A DNA stretch of 64,000 nt from JBKQVT01 sp052139835. Lineage in GTDB: Bacteria > Planctomycetota > Planctomycetia > Pirellulales > Thermoguttaceae. The notes beneath the pieces were generated by a model that was given only the letters and a program-made list of their open reading frames with translations, was not told where the DNA came from and searched no databases. Location of the stretch: contig JBKQVT010000104.1 of NCBI GenBank assembly GCA_052139835.1, positions 1 to 64,000 of the forward strand, read 5' to 3'. The position numbers and the translations under genes were made by a program. This document shows positions 19,470 to 27,714 of the stretch, piece after piece; within the stretch, counting starts at the first letter, position 1; every line of letters begins with the position of its first letter.

Positions 19470-22400
19470 TCACTGCAACTGCAACAGCGATTTGACACGG
19501 CGGCGGACTGCCTCGCCCTCGGCGACGCTGCCGTCCAGGGGCAAATAGGCGGTCCGGCCGTCCACCACGCGGAGGGCCCCCCCGCTTTGGGCCGCCAACT
19601 CCCGAATCCGCCCCGCCGAGGCGTACTCGAACACCGCGTACTGGTCCTCCAGGTGGATGGCGCTGATTTGCCAGCGGTGGGCGGCGATCCGCAACTCCGC
19701 CAAGGCCAGCAACTGCTCGACCACCGCCGGCGGCGGCCCAAAACGGTCTACAAGCTCCCCGCGGAAGTCCGCCAGCTCCGCGGGCGTGGCGATGCGGGCC
19801 AGGCGGCGATAGAGGTCGATCTTCGGCCGCATGTCCGGCACGTAGCCCTGGGGGATGTAGGCCGCGCCGGGCAGGTCGATGTCCACCTCGATCGAGGTCT
19901 GCGGCGGCAGCCGCTTCAGCGCGGCCACGGACTGTTCCAGCAGCGCGCAGTAGAGTTCGTAGCCCACCGCGGCGATATGCCCGCTCTGTTGCGTGCCCAG
20001 GATGTTTCCCGCCCCGCGGATCTCCAGGTCGCGCATGGCGATGGCGAATCCGGCGCCCATGTCGCTGAACTCCTCGATGGCGCGCAAACGCTTGGCGGCC
20101 GAGGGCGAGAGGTTCTTGTTGGGATCGACCAGCAGGTAGCAATAGGCCCGGTGCTTGTAGCGTCCCACGCGGCCGCGGAGCTGGTGCAGGTCGGCCAGCC
20201 CGTAACGGTCCCCTTCGTCGATGAAGATCGTGTTGGCGTTGGGGATATCCAGCCCGCTCTCCACGATCGTCGTGGCCAGCAGCATGTCGAAGCGCTGATC
20301 GACGAAGTCCAGCATCACTTGTTCGAGTTCATGCTCGGGCATCTGGCCGTGGGCGATGCCGAGGCGGGCCTCGGGCACGATCTGCCGCAGCCGCTGCCCC
20401 AAGATCTCGATGTCCTCGACGCGGTTGTGCACGAAGAAAATCTGCCCGCTGCGATTCAATTCCCGCATCACCGCGTGGCGGATGAGTTCGCCCTGGAAGC
20501 GGGTCACGCGGGTTTCCACCGCCAGGCGGTCCTGCGGCGGCGTCTCCAGGTTGGAGATATCCCGCACCCCCAACAGGCTCATGTGCAGCGTCCGCGGGAT
20601 CGGCGTGGCCGTCATCGTCAGCACGTCGACCATCTGGCGGAAGGCCTTCAGGCGTTCCTTCACCTCGACGCCGAAACGCTGCTCCTCGTCGATGATCACC
20701 ATCCCGAGGTTGTGAAACTTCACGTCCGGCTGCACCAGCCGGTGGGTGCCGATCAAGACGTCGATCTCGCCTGCGGCCAGGCGCTTGATGATGCGGGCCT
20801 GCTGACCGCGCGTGGAAAATCGCGACAAGGCGGCGATCTCGAAGGGAAACTCCGCCATCCGCGCGGTAAAGGTCCGCAGGTGCTGCTCGGCCAGCACCGT
20901 GGTGGGCACGAGCACCGCCACTTGGTAGCCGGCGTCCACGGCCGTGAAGGCGGCCCGCATGGCCAGCTCCGTCTTGCCGTAGCCCACGTCGCCGCAGAGC
21001 AGCCGGTCCATGGGCCGCGACTGGCCCATGTCGTGCTTGATCGCCTCCATCGTGGTCAACTGGTCGGGGGTCTCTTCGTAAGGGAAGGAGGCGTCGAATT
21101 CGTGCTGCCACTCGGTCTCGACCGGGAAGGTGATGCCGGGGCGCGACGCCCGCGAGGCCTGGAGTTCCAGCATTTCGGCGGCCAGGTCGCTCACCGCCGC
21201 CTGGACCTTGCCCTTCTGATGCTCCCAGGCGTGGCCGCCCAGGCGGGCCAGCGTCGGCCGGCTCTTCGTCCCCCCCACGTACTTCTGCACCAGGCCGATC
21301 TTCGACGAAGGCACGTAGAGCTTCGTCCGCCCGGCAAACTCCAATTCCAGGTGCTCCTCGACCTGGCCGCCTTTTTCCAGAAGTGTCAAACCGCGGTAGC
21401 GGGCGATGCCGTGGGCGACGTGCACCACCAGGTCGCCCTCGTGCAACTCGAGAAAGCTGTCGATCACCCGCCCCAGGTGCCGCCGCGCCGGGCGCCGCAG
21501 ATCGGTGCGGTGAAAGAGTTCGCCGCTGCTTAAGAGCACCACGCCTTCCGTGACCAGCCGGAAACCGTTGTGCAGCGTGCCCAGGGGAAAATGGAGCCGT
21601 CCCTGCTCGGCCAGCCGCGTGGCGGCAAAGATCTCCGCCAGGCGGCGTACCTCGGCCTCGGTCTGGCAAACCAGGAAGACCTCCTGGCCCGCGCCGGCGT
21701 CGTCCAATTCGTTGCGGACCTTGTTGATGTCGCCGCTGAAGCGCTCGACCGATTCGATCTTCAGCCGGCAGGTGGTTTCCAGCGAGCCGGCGGCCACGGC
21801 CGAGGCCGTCACCGAGGGGAAGCGGCACACCTCGCGGAGCACGTCGGCCACCGCGTGCAGTTCCGGCGGCCGCTCCAGGCGCTTCAGGTAATGCTGCCCC
21901 TCGGCCTCCAATTCGCCCGGCTCGACCAGCAGAAACCAGCTTTCCGGCGGCAGGAAATCGCTGAAATGGCCGCGGCCCTGCAAGAGCGGCTCCAGCACCG
22001 TCACTTCCACGGCGTCCATTTTGCCCATGCTCCGCTGGCTGGAGACCTCGAAGCGGCGGAGCGATTCGATCTCGTCGCCCAGCAGCTCCACCCGCACCGG
22101 GTCGTACCAATCGGGGGCGAAGATGTCGACGATGCCGCCGCGGAGCGAGAACTCGCCCGGCAATTCCACGCCGGTGGTGGCGTGAAAGCGGTTCTCCACC
22201 AGCCAGCGGGCCAGTTCCTCCAGCGAAAGCCGCTCGCCGACCCGCAGCAACCGCGTCTGCCGCGCCAGGGCGTCGCGGTCCGGCACGGGCTGCACGAGGG
22301 CCTGGATGCTGGTGGCCACCAGCCGCGGCCGCTGGGGCGATTGCAGCATCTTCAGCAGCCGCAGCCGCTCGCCGGCCGCCTCGTCCGCGCCGGCCCGCTC

Positions 22401-22703
22401 GCCGGCGAGCGTTTCGCAGGCGAGAAACTGTTCGACCGTTCCCTCCAGAAACAGCCCCAGATCATCGACCAGGGCGTCCACCTCATCGGCCCGCGGACAG
22501 ACGACCACCAGCGGTCCGCGTGTCCGGGCGGCCAGCGTGGCGGCCACCAGCGCGCAGCTCGAGCCCCAGACTCCGTCCAACGTGGCCGCGTGTCCGCCGA
22601 TCAGACTCGCGACCGCTTCGGCGAAGCCTTCTTGGCGCTCCAGCCGGCCGACCAATTCCCGCAGTCGGTCCGGTGCAGTAATTTCCGCAACGGCGTCTGC
22701 CAT
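19470..22703 (-). CDS. mfd: Transcription-repair coupling factor
   Basis: 1077 residues. Mfd displaces RNA polymerase stalled at DNA damage and recruits UvrA. Order: UvrB-like N-terminal module (to about 350), RNA-polymerase-interacting domain (GDLVVHVAHGIARYRGL, about 430), then the RecG-like translocase with Walker A GDVGYGKTELA, DEEQ box IIDEEQRFGV, TATPIPRTL, and the TRG-like ESGLDIPNANTI/QLRGRVGR motifs. It ends in the C-terminal D7 autoinhibitory domain (PGAAYIPQGYVPDMRPKIDLYRRLA). Length is normal. ATG 22703 is preceded 13 bases away by TATAAT on the same strand, and then by a heptad tract. Confidence 0.97.
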   Translation of the reverse strand: MADAVAEITAPDRLRELVGRLERQEGFAEAVASLIGGHAATLDGVWGSSCALVAATLAARTRGPLVVVCPRADEVDALVDDLGLFLEGTVEQFLACETLAGERAGADEAAGERLRLLKMLQSPQRPRLVATSIQALVQPVPDRDALARQTRLLRVGERLSLEELARWLVENRFHATTGVELPGEFSLRGGIVDIFAPDWYDPVRVELLGDEIESLRRFEVSSQRSMGKMDAVEVTVLEPLLQGRGHFSDFLPPESWFLLVEPGELEAEGQHYLKRLERPPELHAVADVLREVCRFPSVTASAVAAGSLETTCRLKIESVERFSGDINKVRNELDDAGAGQEVFLVCQTEAEVRRLAEIFAATRLAEQGRLHFPLGTLHNGFRLVTEGVVLLSSGELFHRTDLRRPARRHLGRVIDSFLELHEGDLVVHVAHGIARYRGLTLLEKGGQVEEHLELEFAGRTKLYVPSSKIGLVQKYVGGTKSRPTLARLGGHAWEHQKGKVQAAVSDLAAEMLELQASRASRPGITFPVETEWQHEFDASFPYEETPDQLTTMEAIKHDMGQSRPMDRLLCGDVGYGKTELAMRAAFTAVDAGYQVAVLVPTTVLAEQHLRTFTARMAEFPFEIAALSRFSTRGQQARIIKRLAAGEIDVLIGTHRLVQPDVKFHNLGMVIIDEEQRFGVEVKERLKAFRQMVDVLTMTATPIPRTLHMSLLGVRDISNLETPPQDRLAVETRVTRFQGELIRHAVMRELNRSGQIFFVHNRVEDIEILGQRLRQIVPEARLGIAHGQMPEHELEQVMLDFVDQRFDMLLATTIVESGLDIPNANTIFIDEGDRYGLADLHQLRGRVGRYKHRAYCYLLVDPNKNLSPSAAKRLRAIEEFSDMGAGFAIAMRDLEIRGAGNILGTQQSGHIAAVGYELYCALLEQSVAALKRLPPQTSIEVDIDLPGAAYIPQGYVPDMRPKIDLYRRLARIATPAELADFRGELVDRFGPPPAVVEQLLALAELRIAAHRWQISAIHLEDQYAVFEYASAGRIRELAAQSGGALRVVDGRTAYLPLDGSVAEGEAVRRRVKSLLQLQ

Positions 22704-22726
22704 GGTCCGTTGCTGAATTATAAGCT

Positions 22727-22781
22727 AAGGACTGGGGGCTGGGGACTGGGGGCTGGAAAAGTCCCCCGACTGCGTCGGGGG
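22727..22781. repeat. GGGGACT/GGGGGCT heptad tract plus CCCCCGAC hairpin
   Basis: Four heptad units (GACTGGG, GGCTGGG, GACTGGG, GGCTGG) run from 22730 to 22757 and are followed by the perfect stem CCCCCGAC-TGC-GTCGGGGG at 22763-22781. The tract lies just upstream of mfd on the minus strand and belongs to the same general heptad class as the tracts at 49281, 59557, 62822 and 63586. Confidence 0.65.
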
Positions 22782-22812
22782 GAGCCGGGATGGGTCGTCG
22801 CGCGTGCGCCGC

Positions 22813-23031
22813 CTACGCCTTCCGCGCCCGGTGCCTTTCGCCATAGGGTATCAAGATGCCAATCAGGATCGCGACGATCGCTGTTTTGGCCAAGATGTCG
22901 GAGACCTCCCGGCCGAAGCCGAGGACTTGTCGGGCCTCCGCCTGCCGGCCCGCGTGAAAGAGATTGTTAGCGGAGTATGAGTAAAGTGCGAGCCACGCCA
23001 GCAGGAGAAGCACAACCAGATAGCCGATCAA
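22813..23031 (-). CDS. Small two-helix membrane protein (uncertain gene)
   Basis: 72 residues with two hydrophobic helices (IGYLVVLLLLAWLALYSY and TAIVAILIGILIPYG) around a short soluble loop (FHAGRQAEARQVLGFG). The composition looks coding, but the start is a TTG directly abutting a block of GGTCCAAAACGG repeats and has no ribosome site. The true 5' end may have been replaced or disrupted by the repeat. No family recognised. Confidence 0.45.
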   Translation of the reverse strand: MIGYLVVLLLLAWLALYSYSANNLFHAGRQAEARQVLGFGREVSDILAKTAIVAILIGILIPYGERHRARKA

Positions 23032-23078
23032 AACGGGGTCGGTCCAAAACGGTCCAAAACGGGGTCAGACTTTAATTA
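23029..23078. repeat. AAAACGGGGTC direct repeats
   Basis: AAAACGG recurs three times within 45 bases, with GGTC spacers (CAAAACGGGGTCGGTCC, AAAACGGTCC, AAAACGGGGTCAGAC), and is followed by an AT-rich TTTAATTATC. It looks like a degenerate GGGGTCAGAC-type dispersed repeat. Confidence 0.5.
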
Positions 23079-23125
23079 TCAACTTTGGCGCCTTGCCGCC
23101 CGTCCGTAAGTCCGCCGGGCAATCG

Positions 23126-24166
23126 CTACCGCCGGTTGGCGGAGCGGGGCCGCGAGCCGCGGTTGCCGCCGCCGCGGTTCCGGTCCCGCCCGCCGCGGTT
23201 GCCGCCGCGGCCGGACGCGGCGCCGTTGCCGGGCCGCCGGGCACGCGATTCAAGATTCGCGGAAACCAGGATTCCCACCGCTTCTTCCCAGGTGGGGATG
23301 CTGTGAAATCCCACCGCGGCCGAGGCCTCGTCGTCGGTCTCGTCGCCCAGCGGGTCGGGCAAGTCCAACGTGGTGTCGTCGAGGTCTTCTTCCAGCGGCG
23401 GCCGGTCTTCGACCGCGGGCGCGGGGATCGCCGCGTCTCGAACCGGTCCGCGGTCGCGGCCGCGCGACCTGCCGCGGCGGCCCCGGCGACGCTCCGGCCG
23501 CTCCGGGCGCGATTCCGCCGTGGGCTCGCCCTGCTCGACTGGTTGTTCCTCTTCGGGCAGTTCCAGGGTGAAATCGTCCGATTCCGGCGGCGCCGAGCCG
23601 GTCGGCTGCTCTGCGGGCGCGGCGTCGCGGGGACCGCGACCGCGGCGACGGCGCTTGCGGCGACGGCGCTCCGGCGGGCCCTCGGCGTCGGACGACTGGG
23701 GGACGAAGCCGACCAATTCCTCGCTGAGGAGGGCGAATTCTTCGGCCGCGCCGGACTCGATGGGCTCCCTGGGCTCGTCGGCCGGCGGGCTGGCGATCTC
23801 GACGGGCTCGGGGGGCGTGTAGCGGGCCCGCGGCATGGCCGGCGGGAACGCCGGCGGCGCGGGGGGTGGCGTCACGGGGCGCACGGACGGCTGGGCGGCC
23901 CGCGGTGCGGGCGGCTTTGCAGCGGGCGGCTTTGCAGCGGGCGGGGGCGCCGGTGCCGGCGCAACGCCCAGCGAGCCCGCCAAGGCGTCCCAATTCGCCG
24001 CCGGTCGCGGGGGCCGGGGCGCGGCGGCCCGCGGTGCCGCAACGGGCAGCGTGGGCTTGGGTTGGCTCGGGGCGGGCCCGGCGGATTGCGGTTTGGGTTC
24101 TTCCGGGGCTGGCTCAACCCCCAATAAGGATGCCACATCGCCCCAATGGTTCGGCGCGTCGGTCAT
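23126..24166 (-). CDS. Intrinsically disordered, Arg-rich protein
   Basis: 346 residues, mostly low complexity. It has two short conserved-looking helices (NHWGDVASLLGVEPAPEE and NWDALAGSLGVAPAP, clearly a duplicated unit) and long Pro/Ala linkers. A strongly basic block (RRRRKRRRRGRGPRD) and a second Arg-rich block (RRRGRRGRSRGRDRG) follow, then an acidic patch and one conserved segment (GFHSIPTWEEAVGILVSANLES). The tail is Arg/Gly-rich (RGGNRGGRDRNRGGGNRG), which suggests binding to RNA or ribosomal components. No signal peptide is present, so it is probably cytoplasmic. It is divergent from the methyltransferase gene. Confidence 0.7.
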   Translation of the reverse strand: MTDAPNHWGDVASLLGVEPAPEEPKPQSAGPAPSQPKPTLPVAAPRAAAPRPPRPAANWDALAGSLGVAPAPAPPPAAKPPAAKPPAPRAAQPSVRPVTPPPAPPAFPPAMPRARYTPPEPVEIASPPADEPREPIESGAAEEFALLSEELVGFVPQSSDAEGPPERRRRKRRRRGRGPRDAAPAEQPTGSAPPESDDFTLELPEEEQPVEQGEPTAESRPERPERRRGRRGRSRGRDRGPVRDAAIPAPAVEDRPPLEEDLDDTTLDLPDPLGDETDDEASAAVGFHSIPTWEEAVGILVSANLESRARRPGNGAASGRGGNRGGRDRNRGGGNRGSRPRSANRR

Positions 24167-24251
24167 GTTTGCGGTGTACCCGAGTTTTCAGTAAGGTAAG
24201 TAATGAAGTATAAGTGTTCTCCACTCCGATGGGAAGGTGGTTTGCCGCAGG

Positions 24252-25328
24252 ATGTCGGACCGGCCGCGTTTCTTGTTTGTCACCTGCCAAGTGGGCGCCC
24301 AGCAGGCCGTCAAGGGCGAGTTGGCCCGCCGCTGGCCAGACTTTCCCCTGGCCTTCTCGCGGCCCGGTTTCCTCACGTTCAAGCTGCCCGAGGATCACCG
24401 CCTGCCGCCGGAGTTCGCGCTGGGCGCGGTATTTGCGCGGGCGTCGGGTTTCTCGCTGGGGCCGGTCCAGGGTGAGGACTTGGACGGGCTTGCCCGCGGT
24501 GTTTGGGCCGTTTTCGGCCCTCGGCCCTGGCAACGGATACACGTGTGGGAGCGTGATGCGGCGCGGCCGGGGGAACATGGTTATGAGCCCGGCCTGACGC
24601 CCGCGGCCGCCGCGGCTTACGACGCCTTGCTAGGAGCTTGCCCTCGCTCTGGGGCGGCGGCGGCCTTGGCGCAGCAGTGGCAGCAGCCTGCCCGGCCGGG
24701 CCATGCCGTGCTGGACTGCATCCTCTTGGAGCCCGGGCAGTGGTGGGTGGGGACCCATCGGGTCGGCTCGGTCGCGTCGCAATGGCCCGGCGGACTGAGC
24801 CCTTTGGTCTTGCCCCCCGAGGCGATCAGCCGGGCGTGGCTGAAAATGGAGGAAGCCCTGCGATGGGCCGAGTTGCCGATCCCGGCGGAGGCGCATTGGG
24901 CCGAGATCGGCAGCGCTCCGGGCGGATCGTGCCAAGCGCTGTTGCAGCGCGGCTACCATGTGGTCGGCATCGACCCGGCGGCGATGGACCCGCGGATCCT
25001 GGGGTATCCGCGGTTTACGCATATTCGCCGCCGCAGCGCGGCGGTGCGGCGTCGCGACCTCCGCAAGGTCCGCTGGCTGGCCGCCGACATGAACGTCCCA
25101 CCCGCGTATACGCTCGATGCGGTGCAGTCCCTAGTCACCCATGCGGAGGTGCATATTCGCGGGATGCTGTTGACGCTCAAACTGCCGCAGTGGAAATTGG
25201 CCCAGGAGGTGCCCGCCTACCTCGACCGCATTCGCAGTTGGGGGTACAATGTCGTTCGCGCCCGGCAACTGCAACACAATCGTCGCGAGTTTTGCGTGGC
25301 GGCCTTGCAGCAGCCGTTTCGACGGTAG
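24252..25328 (+). CDS. RlmM-like 2'-O-ribose rRNA methyltransferase
   Basis: 358 residues. It resembles RlmM (23S rRNA C2498 2'-O-methyltransferase): an N-terminal THUMP-like region (FLFVTCQVGAQQAVKGELARRWPDF) and a C-terminal Rossmann/FtsJ-type domain with the SAM loop AEIGSAPGGSCQALLQRGYHVVGIDPA. Candidates for the K-D-K catalytic set lie in KMEEALRW, WLAADMNV and LTLKLPQWK. It acts in the cytoplasm on RNA. ATG 24252 follows a GGTGG 14 bases upstream; the frame extends only 5 codons further. Substrate position not determinable here. Confidence 0.75.
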   Translation: MSDRPRFLFVTCQVGAQQAVKGELARRWPDFPLAFSRPGFLTFKLPEDHRLPPEFALGAVFARASGFSLGPVQGEDLDGLARGVWAVFGPRPWQRIHVWERDAARPGEHGYEPGLTPAAAAAYDALLGACPRSGAAAALAQQWQQPARPGHAVLDCILLEPGQWWVGTHRVGSVASQWPGGLSPLVLPPEAISRAWLKMEEALRWAELPIPAEAHWAEIGSAPGGSCQALLQRGYHVVGIDPAAMDPRILGYPRFTHIRRRSAAVRRRDLRKVRWLAADMNVPPAYTLDAVQSLVTHAEVHIRGMLLTLKLPQWKLAQEVPAYLDRIRSWGYNVVRARQLQHNRREFCVAALQQPFRR

Positions 25329-25424
25329 TGGCGGCGGCGTTTTGGCGCGATCGGCGTTGACTCATCGCCGCGCCGTCTTTAGAATCTGATTTTTCGCATC
25401 AGTCACGTACTTCCTTGTAACCAG

Positions 25425-25485
25425 CGTAGGGCAGGCATCGCCCACCAAGGCACGACGGATTTTGGTGGGTGGTTCCCACCCTACG
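25425..25485. repeat. CGTAGGG...CCCTACG inverted repeat
   Basis: CGTAGGG at 25425-25431 and CCCTACG at 25479-25485 bound a nested stem CCCACCAA (25441-25448) / TTGGTGGG (25462-25469). This is a dispersed-repeat type hairpin in the 215-bp space before the next gene, where nothing else is recognised except the AGGAGG ribosome site at 25530-25535. Confidence 0.65.
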
Positions 25486-25543
25486 CAAATAGGGCAAGCT
25501 GGGCAGGCTTCCCATCATATTCCTGGCCAGCAGGAGGCGCAGC

Positions 25544-27670
25544 ATGAGATCGTGGGGGATTCTGCAATATTCGGCGACCGCGACGTTGACGATCGCTCTT
25601 GTGGCCCTTGGCGGCCAGTGGACCGCGCGGGCGGCGGGAAAAGATCAGCAGCCGGCCGCGGCCAAGGCAACGCCCGCCGCCCGTGCATCCGTGCACCTCA
25701 GCGATCCCAACGCGATTTACGGCGAGCCGTTGGCGCCGGGCATGGTGCGGCTGCTGCAAGACGAGATCGCCACCGGGCTGCGCAAGCGAGGCGTGGACGG
25801 CGATTTCGCCCGCTTCCAGAGATACGCCGGCTCGCGGTTGGACGCGACGGCCGCGGCGTACACGGGCTCGGAGTTGACGGGCAATTGCCGCTTGAGCTGG
25901 TACGACCACATGCTGCGCAACCCGCTGCGGGCCCCCGCCGAAGCGGAGGAATTCACCCGCACGCTGCACAAGGCGATTGTGGATGATCCGTCGGGACTCG
26001 GACCCGCGGTGGCCACCGCGGCCGAGAAGCTGGACCTCGGCAAGCGCAAGCCGCGCGGGTTCGTCGCGGTCCACTCGCCGCACGAGGCGTTGGAAGTGGT
26101 CAAGCAGGCGCTGGTCGAAGCGCAGGCCGCCTACGCCGCCGCGCTGGCGCCGTTGAGCAAGGGTGAAATCCAGGAGCTGGCGACGTATCTCTATCCGGTC
26201 CTGGTGGGCCAGAACCGCGTGGGTCACACGATCAACGACCGCGGCACCGGCCGCCGCCTCTGCGACCTGATGGAGAAGATGGACCGCAGCGCCATGATCG
26301 ACGCCGCCGAGGCGCTGGTGCCGCTGAGCGATCCGGCGCTATTGCAACAACTCAAGCAACTGCCCGTGGACGGCAACGTCGTCGTGCCGGGCGTGACGGG
26401 GCGGGTGGTGGCGCGGATCGACACCCCGGCCGGCGCCATCGTGATCGGCAAGGGCGCCAATACCTTCCAGTTGGACGCCATGCCCGGCGTGGCGGCCGTG
26501 ATCGACCTGGGCCGGGGCAACGTGTATTACGAAGGGACCTGCTCGCTCCAGCGGCCGGTGCTGGTGGTGCTGAACCTCGGCGGTGGCAATTTCTTCAAGG
26601 CCACCAGCCCCGGCGTCCAGGGCAGCGCGATCCTGGGCGTCTCCATGCTCGTGAACCTGGAGGGGGACAACCGCTACGACGCCCTCGACGTCGCCCAAGG
26701 GTCCGCGTTGGCCGGGGTCGGCATGCTCGTCGAGTTCGGCGGCAACAACAAGTATCACGGCGTCCGCCGCGTGCAAGGCGAGGCCCTCGGCGGCCTGGGG
26801 CTGCTGATCAGCCGCGGCGGGCACAACGATTACCACGCGGCGATGTGGGCCCAAGGGATGGGCGGCCCGCTGGGCTTCGGACTCCTGGAAGACCTCCGCG
26901 GCGGCGACCACTACTATTGCGGCGGCCTCTATCCCAACTCCTACAAGCCGGAAACACCCGGCTACGAGGGCTTCGGCCAGGGCGTGGGGGCGGGCATTCG
27001 CCAGTCGGCCGACGGAGGGATCGGCGTGTTGCTCAACGGCGGCGGCCACAACGTCTACGAGTTCGACTACCTCTCGCACGGCGGCGGCTATTGGTGCGGC
27101 ATGGGCTTCGCCCGCGATTTCGGCGGCAACAGCCAGCGCCTCATCGCGCGGAAGGCCTTCTACGGTGAGGAACGCACGGAGCAGCTCTTCCAGCGATTCG
27201 GCTGCGGCTGGGGCTGCCATTACGCCCTGGGCTTCTGCTTCGACGACCGCGGCAACAGCACCTACGAAGGCAGCATCATGGGCAGCGGCATGGCCTGGGA
27301 TTGCTCGGTCGGCGTGCTCTGCAGCTTCGGCGGCAAGGACCATTACACGGCCACCGGCGGACTCACCCAGGGATGCGGCGCCCAGGCCGGACTGGGCATC
27401 CTCTTCCACTATGGCGACGATTCGGTGTGGGACGGCTGGACCCAGGCCTATGCGTCGCCGGGCATCAGCTACCATCACCTGCCGGAGTGCGGCGGCAACT
27501 TCAGCTTCCTGATCAATTATGGCGGCAACAGCACCTTCGGTTGCGGGGCCGAGCGGCACTGCTACATGCAGCGCGGCGCCGCCGGCGGCTTCCTGATCGA
27601 TCGCCCCCGACACGATGAGGTCACCACCACGGCGGCCAAACCGGTCGACAGCGCCCCGGCGGGGCGGTGA
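25544..27670 (+). CDS. Secreted Gly/Asn/Tyr repeat protein, probable beta-solenoid
   Basis: 708 residues, with AGGAGG 8 bases before ATG and an N-terminal signal-like segment (ATLTIALVALGGQWTARAA). Residues about 30-280 are helical. From about residue 290 the protein consists of about a dozen degenerate units of 25-35 residues patterned as (L/F)xxGGxNxYxx...QGxGxxxGxGxL: for example GGNNKYHGVRRVQGEALGGL, GGHNDYHAAMWAQGMGG, GGHNVYEFDYLSHGGGY, GGKDHYTATGGLTQGCG. Regular Gly turns with Asn/Asp and aromatic residues suggest a parallel beta-solenoid on the cell surface or in the periplasm. Cys is enriched in the last third. Not recognised as a named family. It is followed by another secreted protein 44 bases later. 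Confidence 0.75.
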   Translation: MRSWGILQYSATATLTIALVALGGQWTARAAGKDQQPAAAKATPAARASVHLSDPNAIYGEPLAPGMVRLLQDEIATGLRKRGVDGDFARFQRYAGSRLDATAAAYTGSELTGNCRLSWYDHMLRNPLRAPAEAEEFTRTLHKAIVDDPSGLGPAVATAAEKLDLGKRKPRGFVAVHSPHEALEVVKQALVEAQAAYAAALAPLSKGEIQELATYLYPVLVGQNRVGHTINDRGTGRRLCDLMEKMDRSAMIDAAEALVPLSDPALLQQLKQLPVDGNVVVPGVTGRVVARIDTPAGAIVIGKGANTFQLDAMPGVAAVIDLGRGNVYYEGTCSLQRPVLVVLNLGGGNFFKATSPGVQGSAILGVSMLVNLEGDNRYDALDVAQGSALAGVGMLVEFGGNNKYHGVRRVQGEALGGLGLLISRGGHNDYHAAMWAQGMGGPLGFGLLEDLRGGDHYYCGGLYPNSYKPETPGYEGFGQGVGAGIRQSADGGIGVLLNGGGHNVYEFDYLSHGGGYWCGMGFARDFGGNSQRLIARKAFYGEERTEQLFQRFGCGWGCHYALGFCFDDRGNSTYEGSIMGSGMAWDCSVGVLCSFGGKDHYTATGGLTQGCGAQAGLGILFHYGDDSVWDGWTQAYASPGISYHHLPECGGNFSFLINYGGNSTFGCGAERHCYMQRGAAGGFLIDRPRHDEVTTTAAKPVDSAPAGR

Positions 27671-27714
27671 TCGCCGCTGGGTTGGCTCGGAAAATAAAAG
27701 GTTGGACAAATATC

